In this document: positions 36,679 to 45,999 of the stretch, in pieces
Layout of the letters: each line of letters opens with the position of its first letter
Numbering within the stretch: the first letter of the stretch is position 1
NCBI GenBank assembly: GCA_965223105.1
Contig: OZ244987.1
Coordinates: 1,922,001 to 1,986,000 of the forward strand
Reading direction: 5' to 3'
DNA from: JABDMH01 sp965223105
Lineage (GTDB): Bacteria; Bacteroidota; Bacteroidia; Chitinophagales; Saprospiraceae
Length of the DNA stretch: 64,000 nt
The notes under the pieces: generated by a model
The model's database searches: none
Seen by the model: only the letters and a program-made list of their open reading frames with translations
Told to the model about the DNA's origin: nothing
Position numbers and translations under genes: made by a program

Positions 36679-39600
36679 ATGAAACTCCAATGTAGTAAAG
36701 TCAAGGTACCCTTCAGTATGGTATTGGGTTACTGCTTTTATTCAGCCTCACTGTGTGGAGGGCCTTTGAAACTCCGAATGTCATATGGACAATTGATGAT
36801 GACACCCGAGTTGATGGTATCCATCCCAGTGAGAAATTACCTCGTGATCAAACTGTTTCGTTCAGCGACAACTCCCCCGGATTGACTTGTGACGAAAATC
36901 GTGTACCTGAGCCACGTCCATCAGTGGTGTATACCGATTCTATTGAGGAGTCATCCTTCAAAAGAAGATTTCAAGTTTTCTACCGCCCCATCACCAAATC
37001 CAGTTCGGCGGTCTTAGCCTATAGCCATTTGGCTACTTTTATTCTAGACGCCGTGCTGGTTGATTTGGTAAGTCCAGAGGAAATAAAAGAGCAAACAAAC
37101 AGCAGTTCTTCAGAATTTGATAGGGCCAGGGATCATGCTAATTTGATTTCAACCAATTCGACAGAATTATTAGGTAATTGGGAGCAAGTGCCCTTGAACT
37201 CATCAATATCTTGGCAAAACTCATTCTTTCCACGGAGTGAGAATGTCATGGGATCAATTGTCGGTTCCATCCCTGAAAATCTAGATTTGAATTCTGAATC
37301 GGAAGTGCCTCCAGCCCAGGAATTGCAGATTGTAGACGCCTGTGGTGGCTCATTTTCAATTAGCCCAGAGGAATTCAGGATTGAAGGTCGATGCACAAAC
37401 AATTACACAATAGTTAGGATATGGCGGTATACTGATCGTTGTTTTATTAGCGATAGTCTGGTCCAAGTAATCAATGTAAACGATTCTGAAATACCTCAAA
37501 TTATTGATTTCTTTCGGATCAGTGAGGTTGCTTGCCCCAGTGACACGACGTATCTGGCTGCGACAACTTGCGATCCTTCTCAAGTAGGAGTATCTCAGGT
37601 GACTTTGTCTAACGTTTTTGGTTGCGATAGTGTAGTGATTACGACTACAACACTTCTTCCTAACGACACGACGTATCTGGCTGCGACAACCTGTGATCCT
37701 TCTCAAATAGGAGTATCTCAGGTGACTTTGTCTAACGTTTTTGGTTGCGATAGTGTAGTGATTACGACCACAACGCTTCTTCCTAACGACACGACGTATC
37801 TGGCTGCGACAACCTGCGATCCTTCTCAAGTAGGAGTATCTCAGGTGACTTTGTCTAACGTTTTTGGTTGCGATAGTATAGTGATTACGACTACGACGCT
37901 TCTTCCTAACGACACGACCAATCTGGCTGCGACAACCTGTGATCCTTCTCAAGTAGGAGTATCTCAGGTGACTTTGTCTAACGCTTTTGGTTGCGATAGT
38001 GTAGTGATTACGACTACAACGCTTCTTCCTAACGACACGACGTATCTGGCTGCGACAACCTGCGATCCTTCTCAAGTAGGAGTATTTCAGAAGACTTTGC
38101 CCAACGTTTTTGGATGCGACAGTGTAGTGATTACGACTACGACGCTTCTTCCTAACGACACGACGTATCTGGCTGCGACAACCTGCGATCCTTCTCAAGT
38201 AGGAGTATTTCAGAAGACTTTGCCCAACGTTTTTGGATGCGACAGTATAGTGATTACGACTACGACGCTTCTTCCTAACGACACGACCTATCTGGCTGCG
38301 AGAACCTGTGATCCTTCTCAAGTAGGAGTGTTTCAGAAGACTCTTCCTAACGTTTTTGGTTGCGACAGTGTGGTGATTACGACTACAACGCTTCTTCCCT
38401 TGGCTGATGCAGGAGAGGATAATAGCATAGTACTATGTTCAGGACAAACAATAGACTTAACAACTTTGGTTTCAGGGTCCGGTGGGACATTCAATGATCC
38501 TGGAGCTACAGGAGGCCTTTCAGGAACAATTTTTTCGGCAACAGGATTGGCAGCGGGTACCTATTTGATTCAATACATCGTCGTTAGTGGAAATATTTGT
38601 CCGGATGATACAGCCAGTATTTATATAACGGTGGGTGAAAATCCAATTTGTACCATCACTAGACCAACAGATATTGTGTGTGGTACCAGCTCTCCCAATA
38701 ACAACCTCTTCGCTCATGCGACCTATCCATCTGGCTCTGGTTCTGGAGGGTTCACCTATAACTGGAAAGTAAAGAGTGGGAGCTGGACAATCAATGGATC
38801 TTCAAGCGGACAAAGTGTGAATTTTCTCACAGATGCCGGTACAGCAGTATTTGAAGTTACTGTAACGGATGCAAATGGATGTTCGACTATCTGTGACATC
38901 ATCTTAAATTGTATCGAAGCTGATGACGAATATTGCACCTTATCACAGGGATTCTATGGAGAATCTAATGGGAAACAATTTGGGCAAAACACACTTCAAA
39001 TTATTCAGAATTCCCTCAATAAGGATATTGATGGAGATGGAACTTCTGATCCTTTGGTATTGGGATTGCCGGGAAGGTCGTTAACTTTTGATCAGACTAC
39101 TTCCCAGTGCATCATTAATCTGTTACCAGGCAGTGCAAGCCCCAAAATACTTCCATCAAGTCTGGGAGATTGGACAGTTAATGCGAGCAATTGTAGCGTA
39201 GGGACAATACAACTTACCAGCAGCGCTAGAATCAAAAATATTCTTCTGACTCAAACCATTAGCCTAATGCTGAATGTGCGGTATGACCCTACATTGCGTT
39301 TTCTTACGCTGAAAGATATAAGCTGTTTTTCAAGTCCCAATATATATATAAGAGACTGGGTAATGATGCAACGGTAAGTGACCTGGTCGATTGCGCAAAT
39401 GAAGTACTAGGAGGGGGCAACGATTGTCAATTAAAGCCGGGAACTTTGGCTGATGCGATCGGACAGGTCAATGATCTTTTTGTCGAATGTAAAGATCTGA
39501 ACAAGCCCTGCCACCTCGCAAAGTTCAAGGCTCCTTCTACAAATCTCTTAGATTCTAATGGGAAATTTCTAGCATCATCCACACTACATGTGTTTCCCAA

Positions 39601-39829
39601 CCCGGCAACAACTAAGGCACATCTTTCTTTTGTAGCTCCGGGCTTTGAAGGGCGGGTGAAGATCGAAGTATTTAATCATTTGGGGCAGAAAGTTTGGGTT
39701 AGGTCTTTTGGTGCGATTCGTGAAGTATTGGAAACAGACATTTCATTAGGTGAGTGGGCAGAAGGCTGGTACCAAGTTCGTTTGTCTTGTAGGGGAGGCT
39801 TTCTCCATAAAACCCTTTATGTAAATTAG
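36679..39829 (+). pseudogene. T9SS repeat surface protein, frameshifted in two places
   Basis: This is a paralogue of the gene at 40437, but it reads in three frames. The start ATG 36679 and first codons (MKLQCSKVK) match the sister gene. A one-base deletion near 36700 moves the hydrophobic signal core (YGIGLLLLFSLTVWRAFE) into the next frame. The main frame (36753-39377) then holds a shared N-terminal domain, seven 41-residue repeats and a beta domain with GTYLIQYIV. It ends early after a (TA)5 tract at 39341-39350. Removing one TA restores YKRLGNDATVSDLVDCANEV and the C-terminal T9SS sorting domain (39446-39829, with LHVFPNPATTKAHL and KTLYVN). It may be a pseudogene, a phase-variable gene, or a product of sequencing error. 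Confidence 0.8.
37542..38402 (+). repeat. Seven tandem 123-bp coding repeats
   Basis: Units start at 37542, 37665, 37788, 37911, 38034, 38157 and 38280. Each encodes 41 residues: DTTYLAATTCDPSQVGV, then SQVTLSNVFGCDSVVI (or FQKTLPNVFGCDSIVI), then TTTTLLPN. Two cysteines per unit are conserved. The last three units share FQKTLPN, which indicates recent spread of one variant. An open frame on the opposite strand across this block is only a by-product of the repeat. Confidence 0.95.
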
Positions 39830-40436
39830 TTGTGAAGACGCAGAAAAAGATAGCTGGCATTCTATAGGTTGTGCTCTTTTTGTGTCCTTACCTGTTGTAT
39901 CAGCGTTTTCGATCAATTGTGCAAATCAATCAAGCCCGATATGGGGAGAGTGCAGGTTGTCATTTACATCAAGATTAAATGTGACGATAAAACCAAAGGA
40001 CAATATGGCAAACAAGAAAAATGACACCATGCATATCAGACAGATGTTTGAGACTTTGCTTACTTGGACTAGGCCTAGTTTCTTTCACCTAAAATCACTT
40101 TTTTAGTTTATTTCGCTTTCAAATTTCAACTGGACCTTGCTCAATGTGTAGGAAGAAATCGTGAATTCCAAGCACCAATCTCCCATTCAGGGTTTGCATC
40201 CTCGGCGAAGAGGAGCAATTTTGGTGGAGACTATTTTATCCGAATTAACAAAAATTGAACTTCGATGAGTTGATCTGGCGCCGACTCCTAAATCTGTTCG
40301 AGCCACAATCCCTGAATCTTACATCCATTGCTGGTTGATAGTCATTGTTTCACTTGAAAGCTATTAGTTGGTAGAATGGAATTATTATAAACGTGATTTA
40401 TTTTGTAGCTTAGGCTCAACCCGTGATGGAATCCCC
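39830..40436. other. Spacer between T9SS paralogues, with duplicated upstream region
   Basis: There is no gene here. The last ~115 bp (from about 40321) closely match 36563-36678 in front of the sister gene, including ATCCATTGCTGG, CATTGTTTCACT and GTGATGGAATCCCC just before the ATG. The promoter and 5' leader were thus duplicated together with the coding sequence. Confidence 0.75.
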
Positions 40437-43400
40437 ATGAAACTCCGATGCAGTAAAGTCACATTTACCTTTCAGTATAGTATTGTATTGCTGTTTTTAT
40501 TCGGCCTCACTGTATGGAGGGCGGTTGAAACGCCGAACGTCAAATGGACAACTGATGATGACATTGGAGTTGATATTGTCCATCCCCTCGAGAAATTAGT
40601 TAATGAACCATCTGTTTCGCTCACCGGCAACTCCCTCGAATCGACTAATGACAAAAGTCAGGTAACTGAGCCACCTCCATCGGTAGTGTTTTCAGGTTCT
40701 GTGGAGAAGTCTTCCTTCCAAAGAAGATTTCAAGTTTTCTATCGCCCGGTCACACAATCCAGTTCGGCAGTCTTAGCCTATAGCCATTTGGCTACTTTTA
40801 TTTTAGAGGCTGTGTTGGTTGATTTGGTCAATCCAGAGGAAAAAAAAGGGCAAACAAGTGGAAGTTCTTCAGAATTTGATGGGAACAGGGATCACGCTAA
40901 CTTGATTTCAACCAATTCGACAGAATTATCAGGAAGTTGGGAGCAAATGCTTTTGAACCCAATATCTTGGCAAAACTCATTCTTCCGATTGAATTCGAAT
41001 GTCATTGGATCAATTGTTGGTTCCATACCCGAAAATCTAGATTTGGAGTGTGCATCGGAAGTTCCACCAGCCCAGGACTTACAGATTGTAGACACCTGTG
41101 GTGGCTCATTTTTCGTTAGCCCTGAAGAATTGACATTTGAAGGTTTCTGTGCAAATGATTTCACAATACTTAGGATATGGCGATATACTGATCACTGTCT
41201 TAATAGAGATAGTGTAGTCCAGGTAATCCGGGTAAGAGATTCTGAAGCACCTCAACTGGTAGGCCAAGTACCACCGAGCATGGAGGTCTCCTGTGCTTCA
41301 GAGGTTCCACCAGCGGTTGATCTGGAGGTCGTGGACAATTGCGATGGTAGTATGATGATCAGTCCAGAAGAATTCACAATAGCAGGTGGCTGTGCAAATG
41401 ATTTCACTGTGGTTCGAATATGGCGTTTTGGTGATCAGTGTTTCAATAGAGACAGCGCATTCCAGGTGATCCGGGTGCTCGATTTTAAACCACCTGAACT
41501 GATAGATCCAGTACCACCGAGCATGGAGATCTCTTGTGCCTCAGAGGTTCCACCAGCGGTTGATCTGGAGGTCGTGGATAATTGCAATGGAAGTATGATG
41601 ATCAGCCCCGATGAATTTACAATAGAAGGTGGCTGTGCAAATGATTTAACCATCGTTCGAATATGGCGTTTTGGTGATCAGTGTTTCAATAGAGACAGCG
41701 CATTCCAGGTGATCCGGGTGCTCGATTTTAAACCACCTGAACTGATAGATCCAGTACCACCGAGCATGGAGATCTCTTGTGCCTCAGAGGTTCCACCAGC
41801 GGTTGATCTGCAGGTCGTGGATAATTGCAATGGAAGTATGATGATCAGCCCCGATGAATTTACAATAGAAGGTGGCTGTGCAAATGATTTAACCATCGTT
41901 CGAATATGGCGTTTTGGTGATCAGTGTTTCAATAGAGACAGCGCATTCCAGGTGATCCGGGTGCTCGATTTTAAACCACCTGAACTGATAGATCCAGTAC
42001 CAGCTAGCATGGAGATCTCCTGTGCTTCGGAGGTACCACCAGCGGTTGATTTGGAGGTCGTGGATAATTGCGATGGAAGTATGATGATCAGCCCTGAGGA
42101 ATTTACGATAGCAGGTGGTTGTGCAAATGATTTCACCGTGGTTCGAATATGGCGTTATGGTGATCGGTGTTTCAATAGGGATAGTGTAGTCCAGGTGATC
42201 CGTGTGAGCGATTTTAAACCACCTGAATTGATAAATCCAGTACCAGCTAGCATGGAGGTCTCCTGCGCTTCGGAGGTACCACCAGCGGTTGATTTGGAGG
42301 TCGTGGATAATTGCGATGGCAGTATGATGATCAGCCCTGAGGAATTTACGATAGCAGGTGGCTGTGCAAATGATTTCACCGTTGTTCGAATATGGCGTTA
42401 TGGTGATCAGTGTTTCAATAGGGATAGTGTAGTCCAGGTGATCCGAGTGAGCGATTTTAAACCACCTGAATTGATAAATCCAGTACCAGCTAGCATGGAG
42501 GTCTCCTGCGCTTCGGAGGTGCCACCAGCGGTTGATTTGGAGGTCGTGGATAATTGCGATGGAAGTATGATGATCAGCCCTGAAGAATTTACGATAGCAG
42601 GTGGCTGCGCAAATGATTTCACCGTGGTTCGAATATGGCGTTATGGTGATCGGTGTTTCAATAGGGATAGTGTAGTCCAGGTGATCCGTGTGTATGATGA
42701 AAACGCACCTTCAACACCGGACCCACCGGCTGATATTACTGTGCAGTGTGTGGATGACATACCACCACCATCAAGTCTTACTGCGATTGATAATTGTGGA
42801 CAAGATATCACAGTGAGACCCACGGAACAGGTTACCCCGGGTGACTGTCCCAATGATTTGGTTATGTTGCGTACCTGGACCTTTACCGATATCTGTGGAA
42901 ATTCTAGCTCTGTGAGCCAGACAATTACTGTTGCGGATACTAAAGCACCGGACTTCAATAACTGTCCTGCTGATGTGATGGTGGATTGTAATCTGATGAT
43001 TCCCGCTGTCGCGAGTTTAACCGCTACAGATAATTGTGATGGGACAATAGCCGCAATTTACAATGGAGAGGTTCGTACGGATCATTGCGATTCGGATTTT
43101 TATACGCTCACAAGAACCTGGAGTGCCACAGATGCTTGCGGGAATACTGGTACCTGTATCCAAATAATTACAGTCAAATCTCGGCTGTCTGATCCTTGTT
43201 TTACCATTGAATTGGATATTTCTTATAATTCCAGCAATAACACAACTACTTTTAACTGGGAATTATGTGTGTCGGATACGCGATGTCAGGATCTATCTAA
43301 TATCCGATTCTCTCTTCCTTGCGGTTTATCTTCACAATCAATCAGCAATGTAGGATCGAGTGTATCAGGAGTGATATCGGAGACAACCGGCAGGCCTCAT

Positions 43401-43937
43401 CAGTGTGGAAGATATGCTCTTACTTTTGAGGACTTTGCCGATGATGGAGGTATTAAACACGAACCCAACGGATGTGCCATGTTCTACTACGCATTACAAG
43501 GTGACCATCGCTTACATAAGACGGATGTATCCGTAAAGGCAGGAAGGGAGGAAGGGTTAGGTTTTGACCAGGTAGGATTAAGCTGCGTTTGTGAAGAAAG
43601 CATCGCACCGCACGCTGACGCTTTTACAACCGGTCCGCTTCGGGGTGATGTCGATAATTCTTCTCAGGCTGATGACAAGAACCAGGTCAGTTTAGAAGTA
43701 TTTCCAAATCCTGCCAGCAATGAGATTAATATAAGGCTTAAGAATTTCAATGAGGAATTTATCCACTTCCAATTAGTAGATATGTTAGGAAGGACACTTT
43801 TCGTGCAAAGATTAATTAATACAAAACCCGACCTATTCACAATACCGGTACCAGGTCATGTTTCTGATGGACTATATAACATTCGCATTTTGAATGCTAC
43901 GGAACTAAGTTCAATTCCTATCATAATTTCACATTGA
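40437..43937 (+). CDS. T9SS-sorted repeat surface protein (HYR-like repeats)
   Basis: A protein of about 1,166 residues, starting at ATG 40437 (MKLRCSKVTFTF, then hydrophobic YSIVLLFLFGLTVW). The in-frame start at 40368 would place 23 extra residues before the signal. A shared N-terminal domain contains RRFQVFYRPVTQSSSAVLAY. It is followed by one diverged and six near-identical 81-residue repeats (SMEISCASEVPPAVDLEVVD to VIRVLDFKPPELIDPVP), two more distant copies, a beta domain, and a C-terminal type A T9SS sorting domain with VSLEVFPNPASNEINIRL. It should be exported to the cell surface or medium. The Cys pairs and the DNCDG motif recall HYR-like adhesion repeats; a role in adhesion is inferred. 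Confidence 0.9.
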   Translation: MKLRCSKVTFTFQYSIVLLFLFGLTVWRAVETPNVKWTTDDDIGVDIVHPLEKLVNEPSVSLTGNSLESTNDKSQVTEPPPSVVFSGSVEKSSFQRRFQVFYRPVTQSSSAVLAYSHLATFILEAVLVDLVNPEEKKGQTSGSSSEFDGNRDHANLISTNSTELSGSWEQMLLNPISWQNSFFRLNSNVIGSIVGSIPENLDLECASEVPPAQDLQIVDTCGGSFFVSPEELTFEGFCANDFTILRIWRYTDHCLNRDSVVQVIRVRDSEAPQLVGQVPPSMEVSCASEVPPAVDLEVVDNCDGSMMISPEEFTIAGGCANDFTVVRIWRFGDQCFNRDSAFQVIRVLDFKPPELIDPVPPSMEISCASEVPPAVDLEVVDNCNGSMMISPDEFTIEGGCANDLTIVRIWRFGDQCFNRDSAFQVIRVLDFKPPELIDPVPPSMEISCASEVPPAVDLQVVDNCNGSMMISPDEFTIEGGCANDLTIVRIWRFGDQCFNRDSAFQVIRVLDFKPPELIDPVPASMEISCASEVPPAVDLEVVDNCDGSMMISPEEFTIAGGCANDFTVVRIWRYGDRCFNRDSVVQVIRVSDFKPPELINPVPASMEVSCASEVPPAVDLEVVDNCDGSMMISPEEFTIAGGCANDFTVVRIWRYGDQCFNRDSVVQVIRVSDFKPPELINPVPASMEVSCASEVPPAVDLEVVDNCDGSMMISPEEFTIAGGCANDFTVVRIWRYGDRCFNRDSVVQVIRVYDENAPSTPDPPADITVQCVDDIPPPSSLTAIDNCGQDITVRPTEQVTPGDCPNDLVMLRTWTFTDICGNSSSVSQTITVADTKAPDFNNCPADVMVDCNLMIPAVASLTATDNCDGTIAAIYNGEVRTDHCDSDFYTLTRTWSATDACGNTGTCIQIITVKSRLSDPCFTIELDISYNSSNNTTTFNWELCVSDTRCQDLSNIRFSLPCGLSSQSISNVGSSVSGVISETTGRPHQCGRYALTFEDFADDGGIKHEPNGCAMFYYALQGDHRLHKTDVSVKAGREEGLGFDQVGLSCVCEESIAPHADAFTTGPLRGDVDNSSQADDKNQVSLEVFPNPASNEINIRLKNFNEEFIHFQLVDMLGRTLFVQRLINTKPDLFTIPVPGHVSDGLYNIRILNATELSSIPIIISH
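41278..42735 (+). repeat. Six tandem 243-bp coding repeats
   Basis: Units begin with GCATGGAG at 41278, 41521, 41764, 42007, 42250 and 42493, an exact 243-bp period. Adjacent units are almost identical, the second and third most of all. A more diverged unit precedes them from about 41035, and two degenerate ones follow to about 43180. Near-identity at the DNA level points to recent expansion or gene conversion. Confidence 0.95.
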
Positions 43938-44221
43938 CAAGCACTATAATAAGCTGTTCGATTTACGGGAAATTATTGTTTTGTTAGTGAATCTGCTGTA
44001 TTCCCAATAGTTAGTGCCAAATCTTCATTAACCAGGGCAGCCTCTTATTATACATTAGAATAGCGATACATGCGATAAATAGCTAGTTCATGAAATGAAC
44101 TGTACTTTCAAATGCTATTTTCTTACTGTACGTATATTATATTTATATTATAAGTTGAATAATTGTACAGTTTGGCAGATATGGAAAGTCTGACGATCCC
44201 ATTGGGTATGGACCGTCATGG

Positions 44222-45112
44222 TTAGACATAACTTACTTTGCCTTCTCTTGCTCCATTATAAAACCCAATGGACCAATTGATCAGGATATAGAGAATAATG
44301 GGTGTGAATAATAGAAATTTGAAAATATACCTGGTCTTAATGACTCTATAAAATATATTAATAAACCTGTATCCTGTCAGTGTTAATGCAAGAATTGGGC
44401 ACTTAAATATTATTTTTGGCGGCATATTATTCTTCCTCCTAACTTTTGCTGAAAATCTGCCAAGCATTCTTTGGTTTGAGACTATCTCACTTAAATTTGT
44501 TTTATTAACGTGGATTACACTGATGTCTTTCACTTGATATATTTTACCATCCATTTTTTTAAATTCATGACAAAATAGAAAATCTTCAAACGCTCGATCA
44601 TTGGAAAAACCTCCAAATTTTTCGAAGACATTCTTTTTAGCTGCAAAATTGCAGGTTGCAGCTACTTCAACTTCTCTTTTAGGTACATTAAACTCAAGGA
44701 AATTACTAAACTCAACAAGGTAAGAGCATGTTCCAAGAATGCTTGCCTCAGTTCCATTTTTTATAATCCCAGTAATAATTGAGTCTTCTTCCATATTCGC
44801 ATCTATTTTTTTCAACCAATTTTCACTTGCAATACAATCTGCATCCATTAGAGCAATGATCTTTCCTTTCGACTCTTTAATCCCAATATTTCTAGCTGAC
44901 CCTGGAAAAGTCTGTCGATTTAGTTTTATGAGATTAATTCTACTATCGGTGATATTCAGATTTTCTATTATTGACTGATTTCTAAGGCTTGAACTATCTA
45001 CAATTATGATTTCAAAATTTTTTTCAACCTGTTGGTTCAAAATTGAATTGACGCATTTATTAATCATTGCTGGATGATTATAAAATGGTATTATCACTGA
45101 AATATCTATCAT
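44222..45112 (-). CDS. Glycosyltransferase family 2 with C-terminal membrane segments
   Basis: A 296-residue protein with a GT-A N-terminal domain: ISVIIPFYNHPAMINKCVNS, IIIVDSSS, FPGSARNIGIKESKGKII and the DXD-type ALMDADC. After the catalytic part (AFEDFLFCHEFKKMDGKIYQ) come one or two hydrophobic segments (IIFKCPILALTLTGYRFINI and YIFKFLLFTPIILYILINW), so it is probably membrane-attached. It points away from the T9SS genes and is strongly A+T-rich compared with its neighbours, which may indicate separate acquisition. The likely role is in surface glycan synthesis; donor and acceptor are unknown. Confidence 0.88.
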   Translation of the reverse strand: MIDISVIIPFYNHPAMINKCVNSILNQQVEKNFEIIIVDSSSLRNQSIIENLNITDSRINLIKLNRQTFPGSARNIGIKESKGKIIALMDADCIASENWLKKIDANMEEDSIITGIIKNGTEASILGTCSYLVEFSNFLEFNVPKREVEVAATCNFAAKKNVFEKFGGFSNDRAFEDFLFCHEFKKMDGKIYQVKDISVIHVNKTNLSEIVSNQRMLGRFSAKVRRKNNMPPKIIFKCPILALTLTGYRFINIFYRVIKTRYIFKFLLFTPIILYILINWSIGFYNGAREGKVSYV

Positions 45113-45202
45113 TTTTTATCTGCTTATGTCTCTATTTAATATCTCTCAGATGGGGATATCTCTTTTTTAGTAATTGATGTTCTATCTTTCCTTCTACCTC
45201 CT

Positions 45203-45433
45203 TCACAGCATGATTTGCTTGAGTATTTTATTCTCTTTTTCTAGCTGCCTTATCCTGCCTAAACGCTCATTCGTTGTCCCATGATCCATATCCTCAGCTC
45301 AGATAGCTTCATACTTTTTCTTCCAATAATAGCATGTTGCTAAAAACAGATCAAACTGCTCTAAGGTCGCCTTGACGCTTTACTTTAAAATCTTGAGCCT
45401 TTCCTCCTTTGTGTGTCTCTTTGCGATCTTCAT
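45203..45433 (-). pseudogene. Remnant of an IS3-family OrfA transposase
   Basis: A single minus-strand frame of 77 codons with two internal stops reads MKIAKRHTKEERLKILK, stop, SVKATLEQFDLFLATCYYW, KKKYEAI, stop, AEDMDHGTTNERLGRIRQL, EKENKILKQIML. The helix-turn-helix followed by a leucine-zipper-like LEKENKILKQ end is typical of IS3-family OrfA. No intact OrfB or terminal inverted repeats were found, so this is a decayed insertion sequence. Confidence 0.7.
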
Positions 45434-45999
45434 AGTTACAAATTTTCTTTTGTAATCAAGTCCGGCTTTTTCGCAGGGCCAAACAGAGATCTGGAGTAGC
45501 TTAAACTTCAGAATGGAATCTGTCATATACACTACCAAGTTGATTATCTCACCTAGATTTTCTGCTTCGCACCAAGTCTATTGCCTGCATAATACGTTCG
45601 ACATGGCTCTGGTCAGAGATCTTTAGGCAAGTCTTGAAGATAGGCTAAATGTAATAGGAGTAACCGGATATCAGTTTCGATCATTGGACAGGATACTCAG
45701 TATGGAGATGAACGGAGTATTGGATTGGAAGAGCAAGGACAACGGGATCATGAAGGGAATATGTGTTTTTTGAGATGGCACTGAATAAGACATAGCGGCA
45801 TATGCATCTACCACGAGGCAATATTTGGTGGATTTCAGTTTCAGAGAAGCAAATTAGAGCCGAATTCAGTAATTTATTACCGATAACTCATCTGAATTTA
45901 TTATATACCCTTTTTTTGGATTCTGCTTGGCCATAGACATGGATCAATCATTGGATGAGTGGAGAACCGTGTTAATCAAAAGAAAAACCAACCAACTTT
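45434..45999. other. Non-coding stretch next to the IS remnant
   Basis: No gene was recognised. The sequence may contain further decayed insertion-sequence DNA but shows no frame with family motifs. Confidence 0.4.

Noticed and set aside
37356..38321. 321-codon open frame on the minus strand
   Set aside because: It lies fully inside the seven 123-bp repeats of the T9SS gene and reads as a monotonous basic repeat (RSQIRRVVRKKR). A repeat whose length is a multiple of three keeps antisense frames open, so this is a shadow.
37542..42735. Possible CRISPR arrays
   Set aside because: Regular repeats are present, but the units are 123 and 243 bp, contiguous without spacers, in frame, and inside secreted protein genes.
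41435..42958. Series of 60-105-codon minus-strand frames at regular spacing
   Set aside because: They recur with the 243-bp coding repeat and are its antisense shadows.
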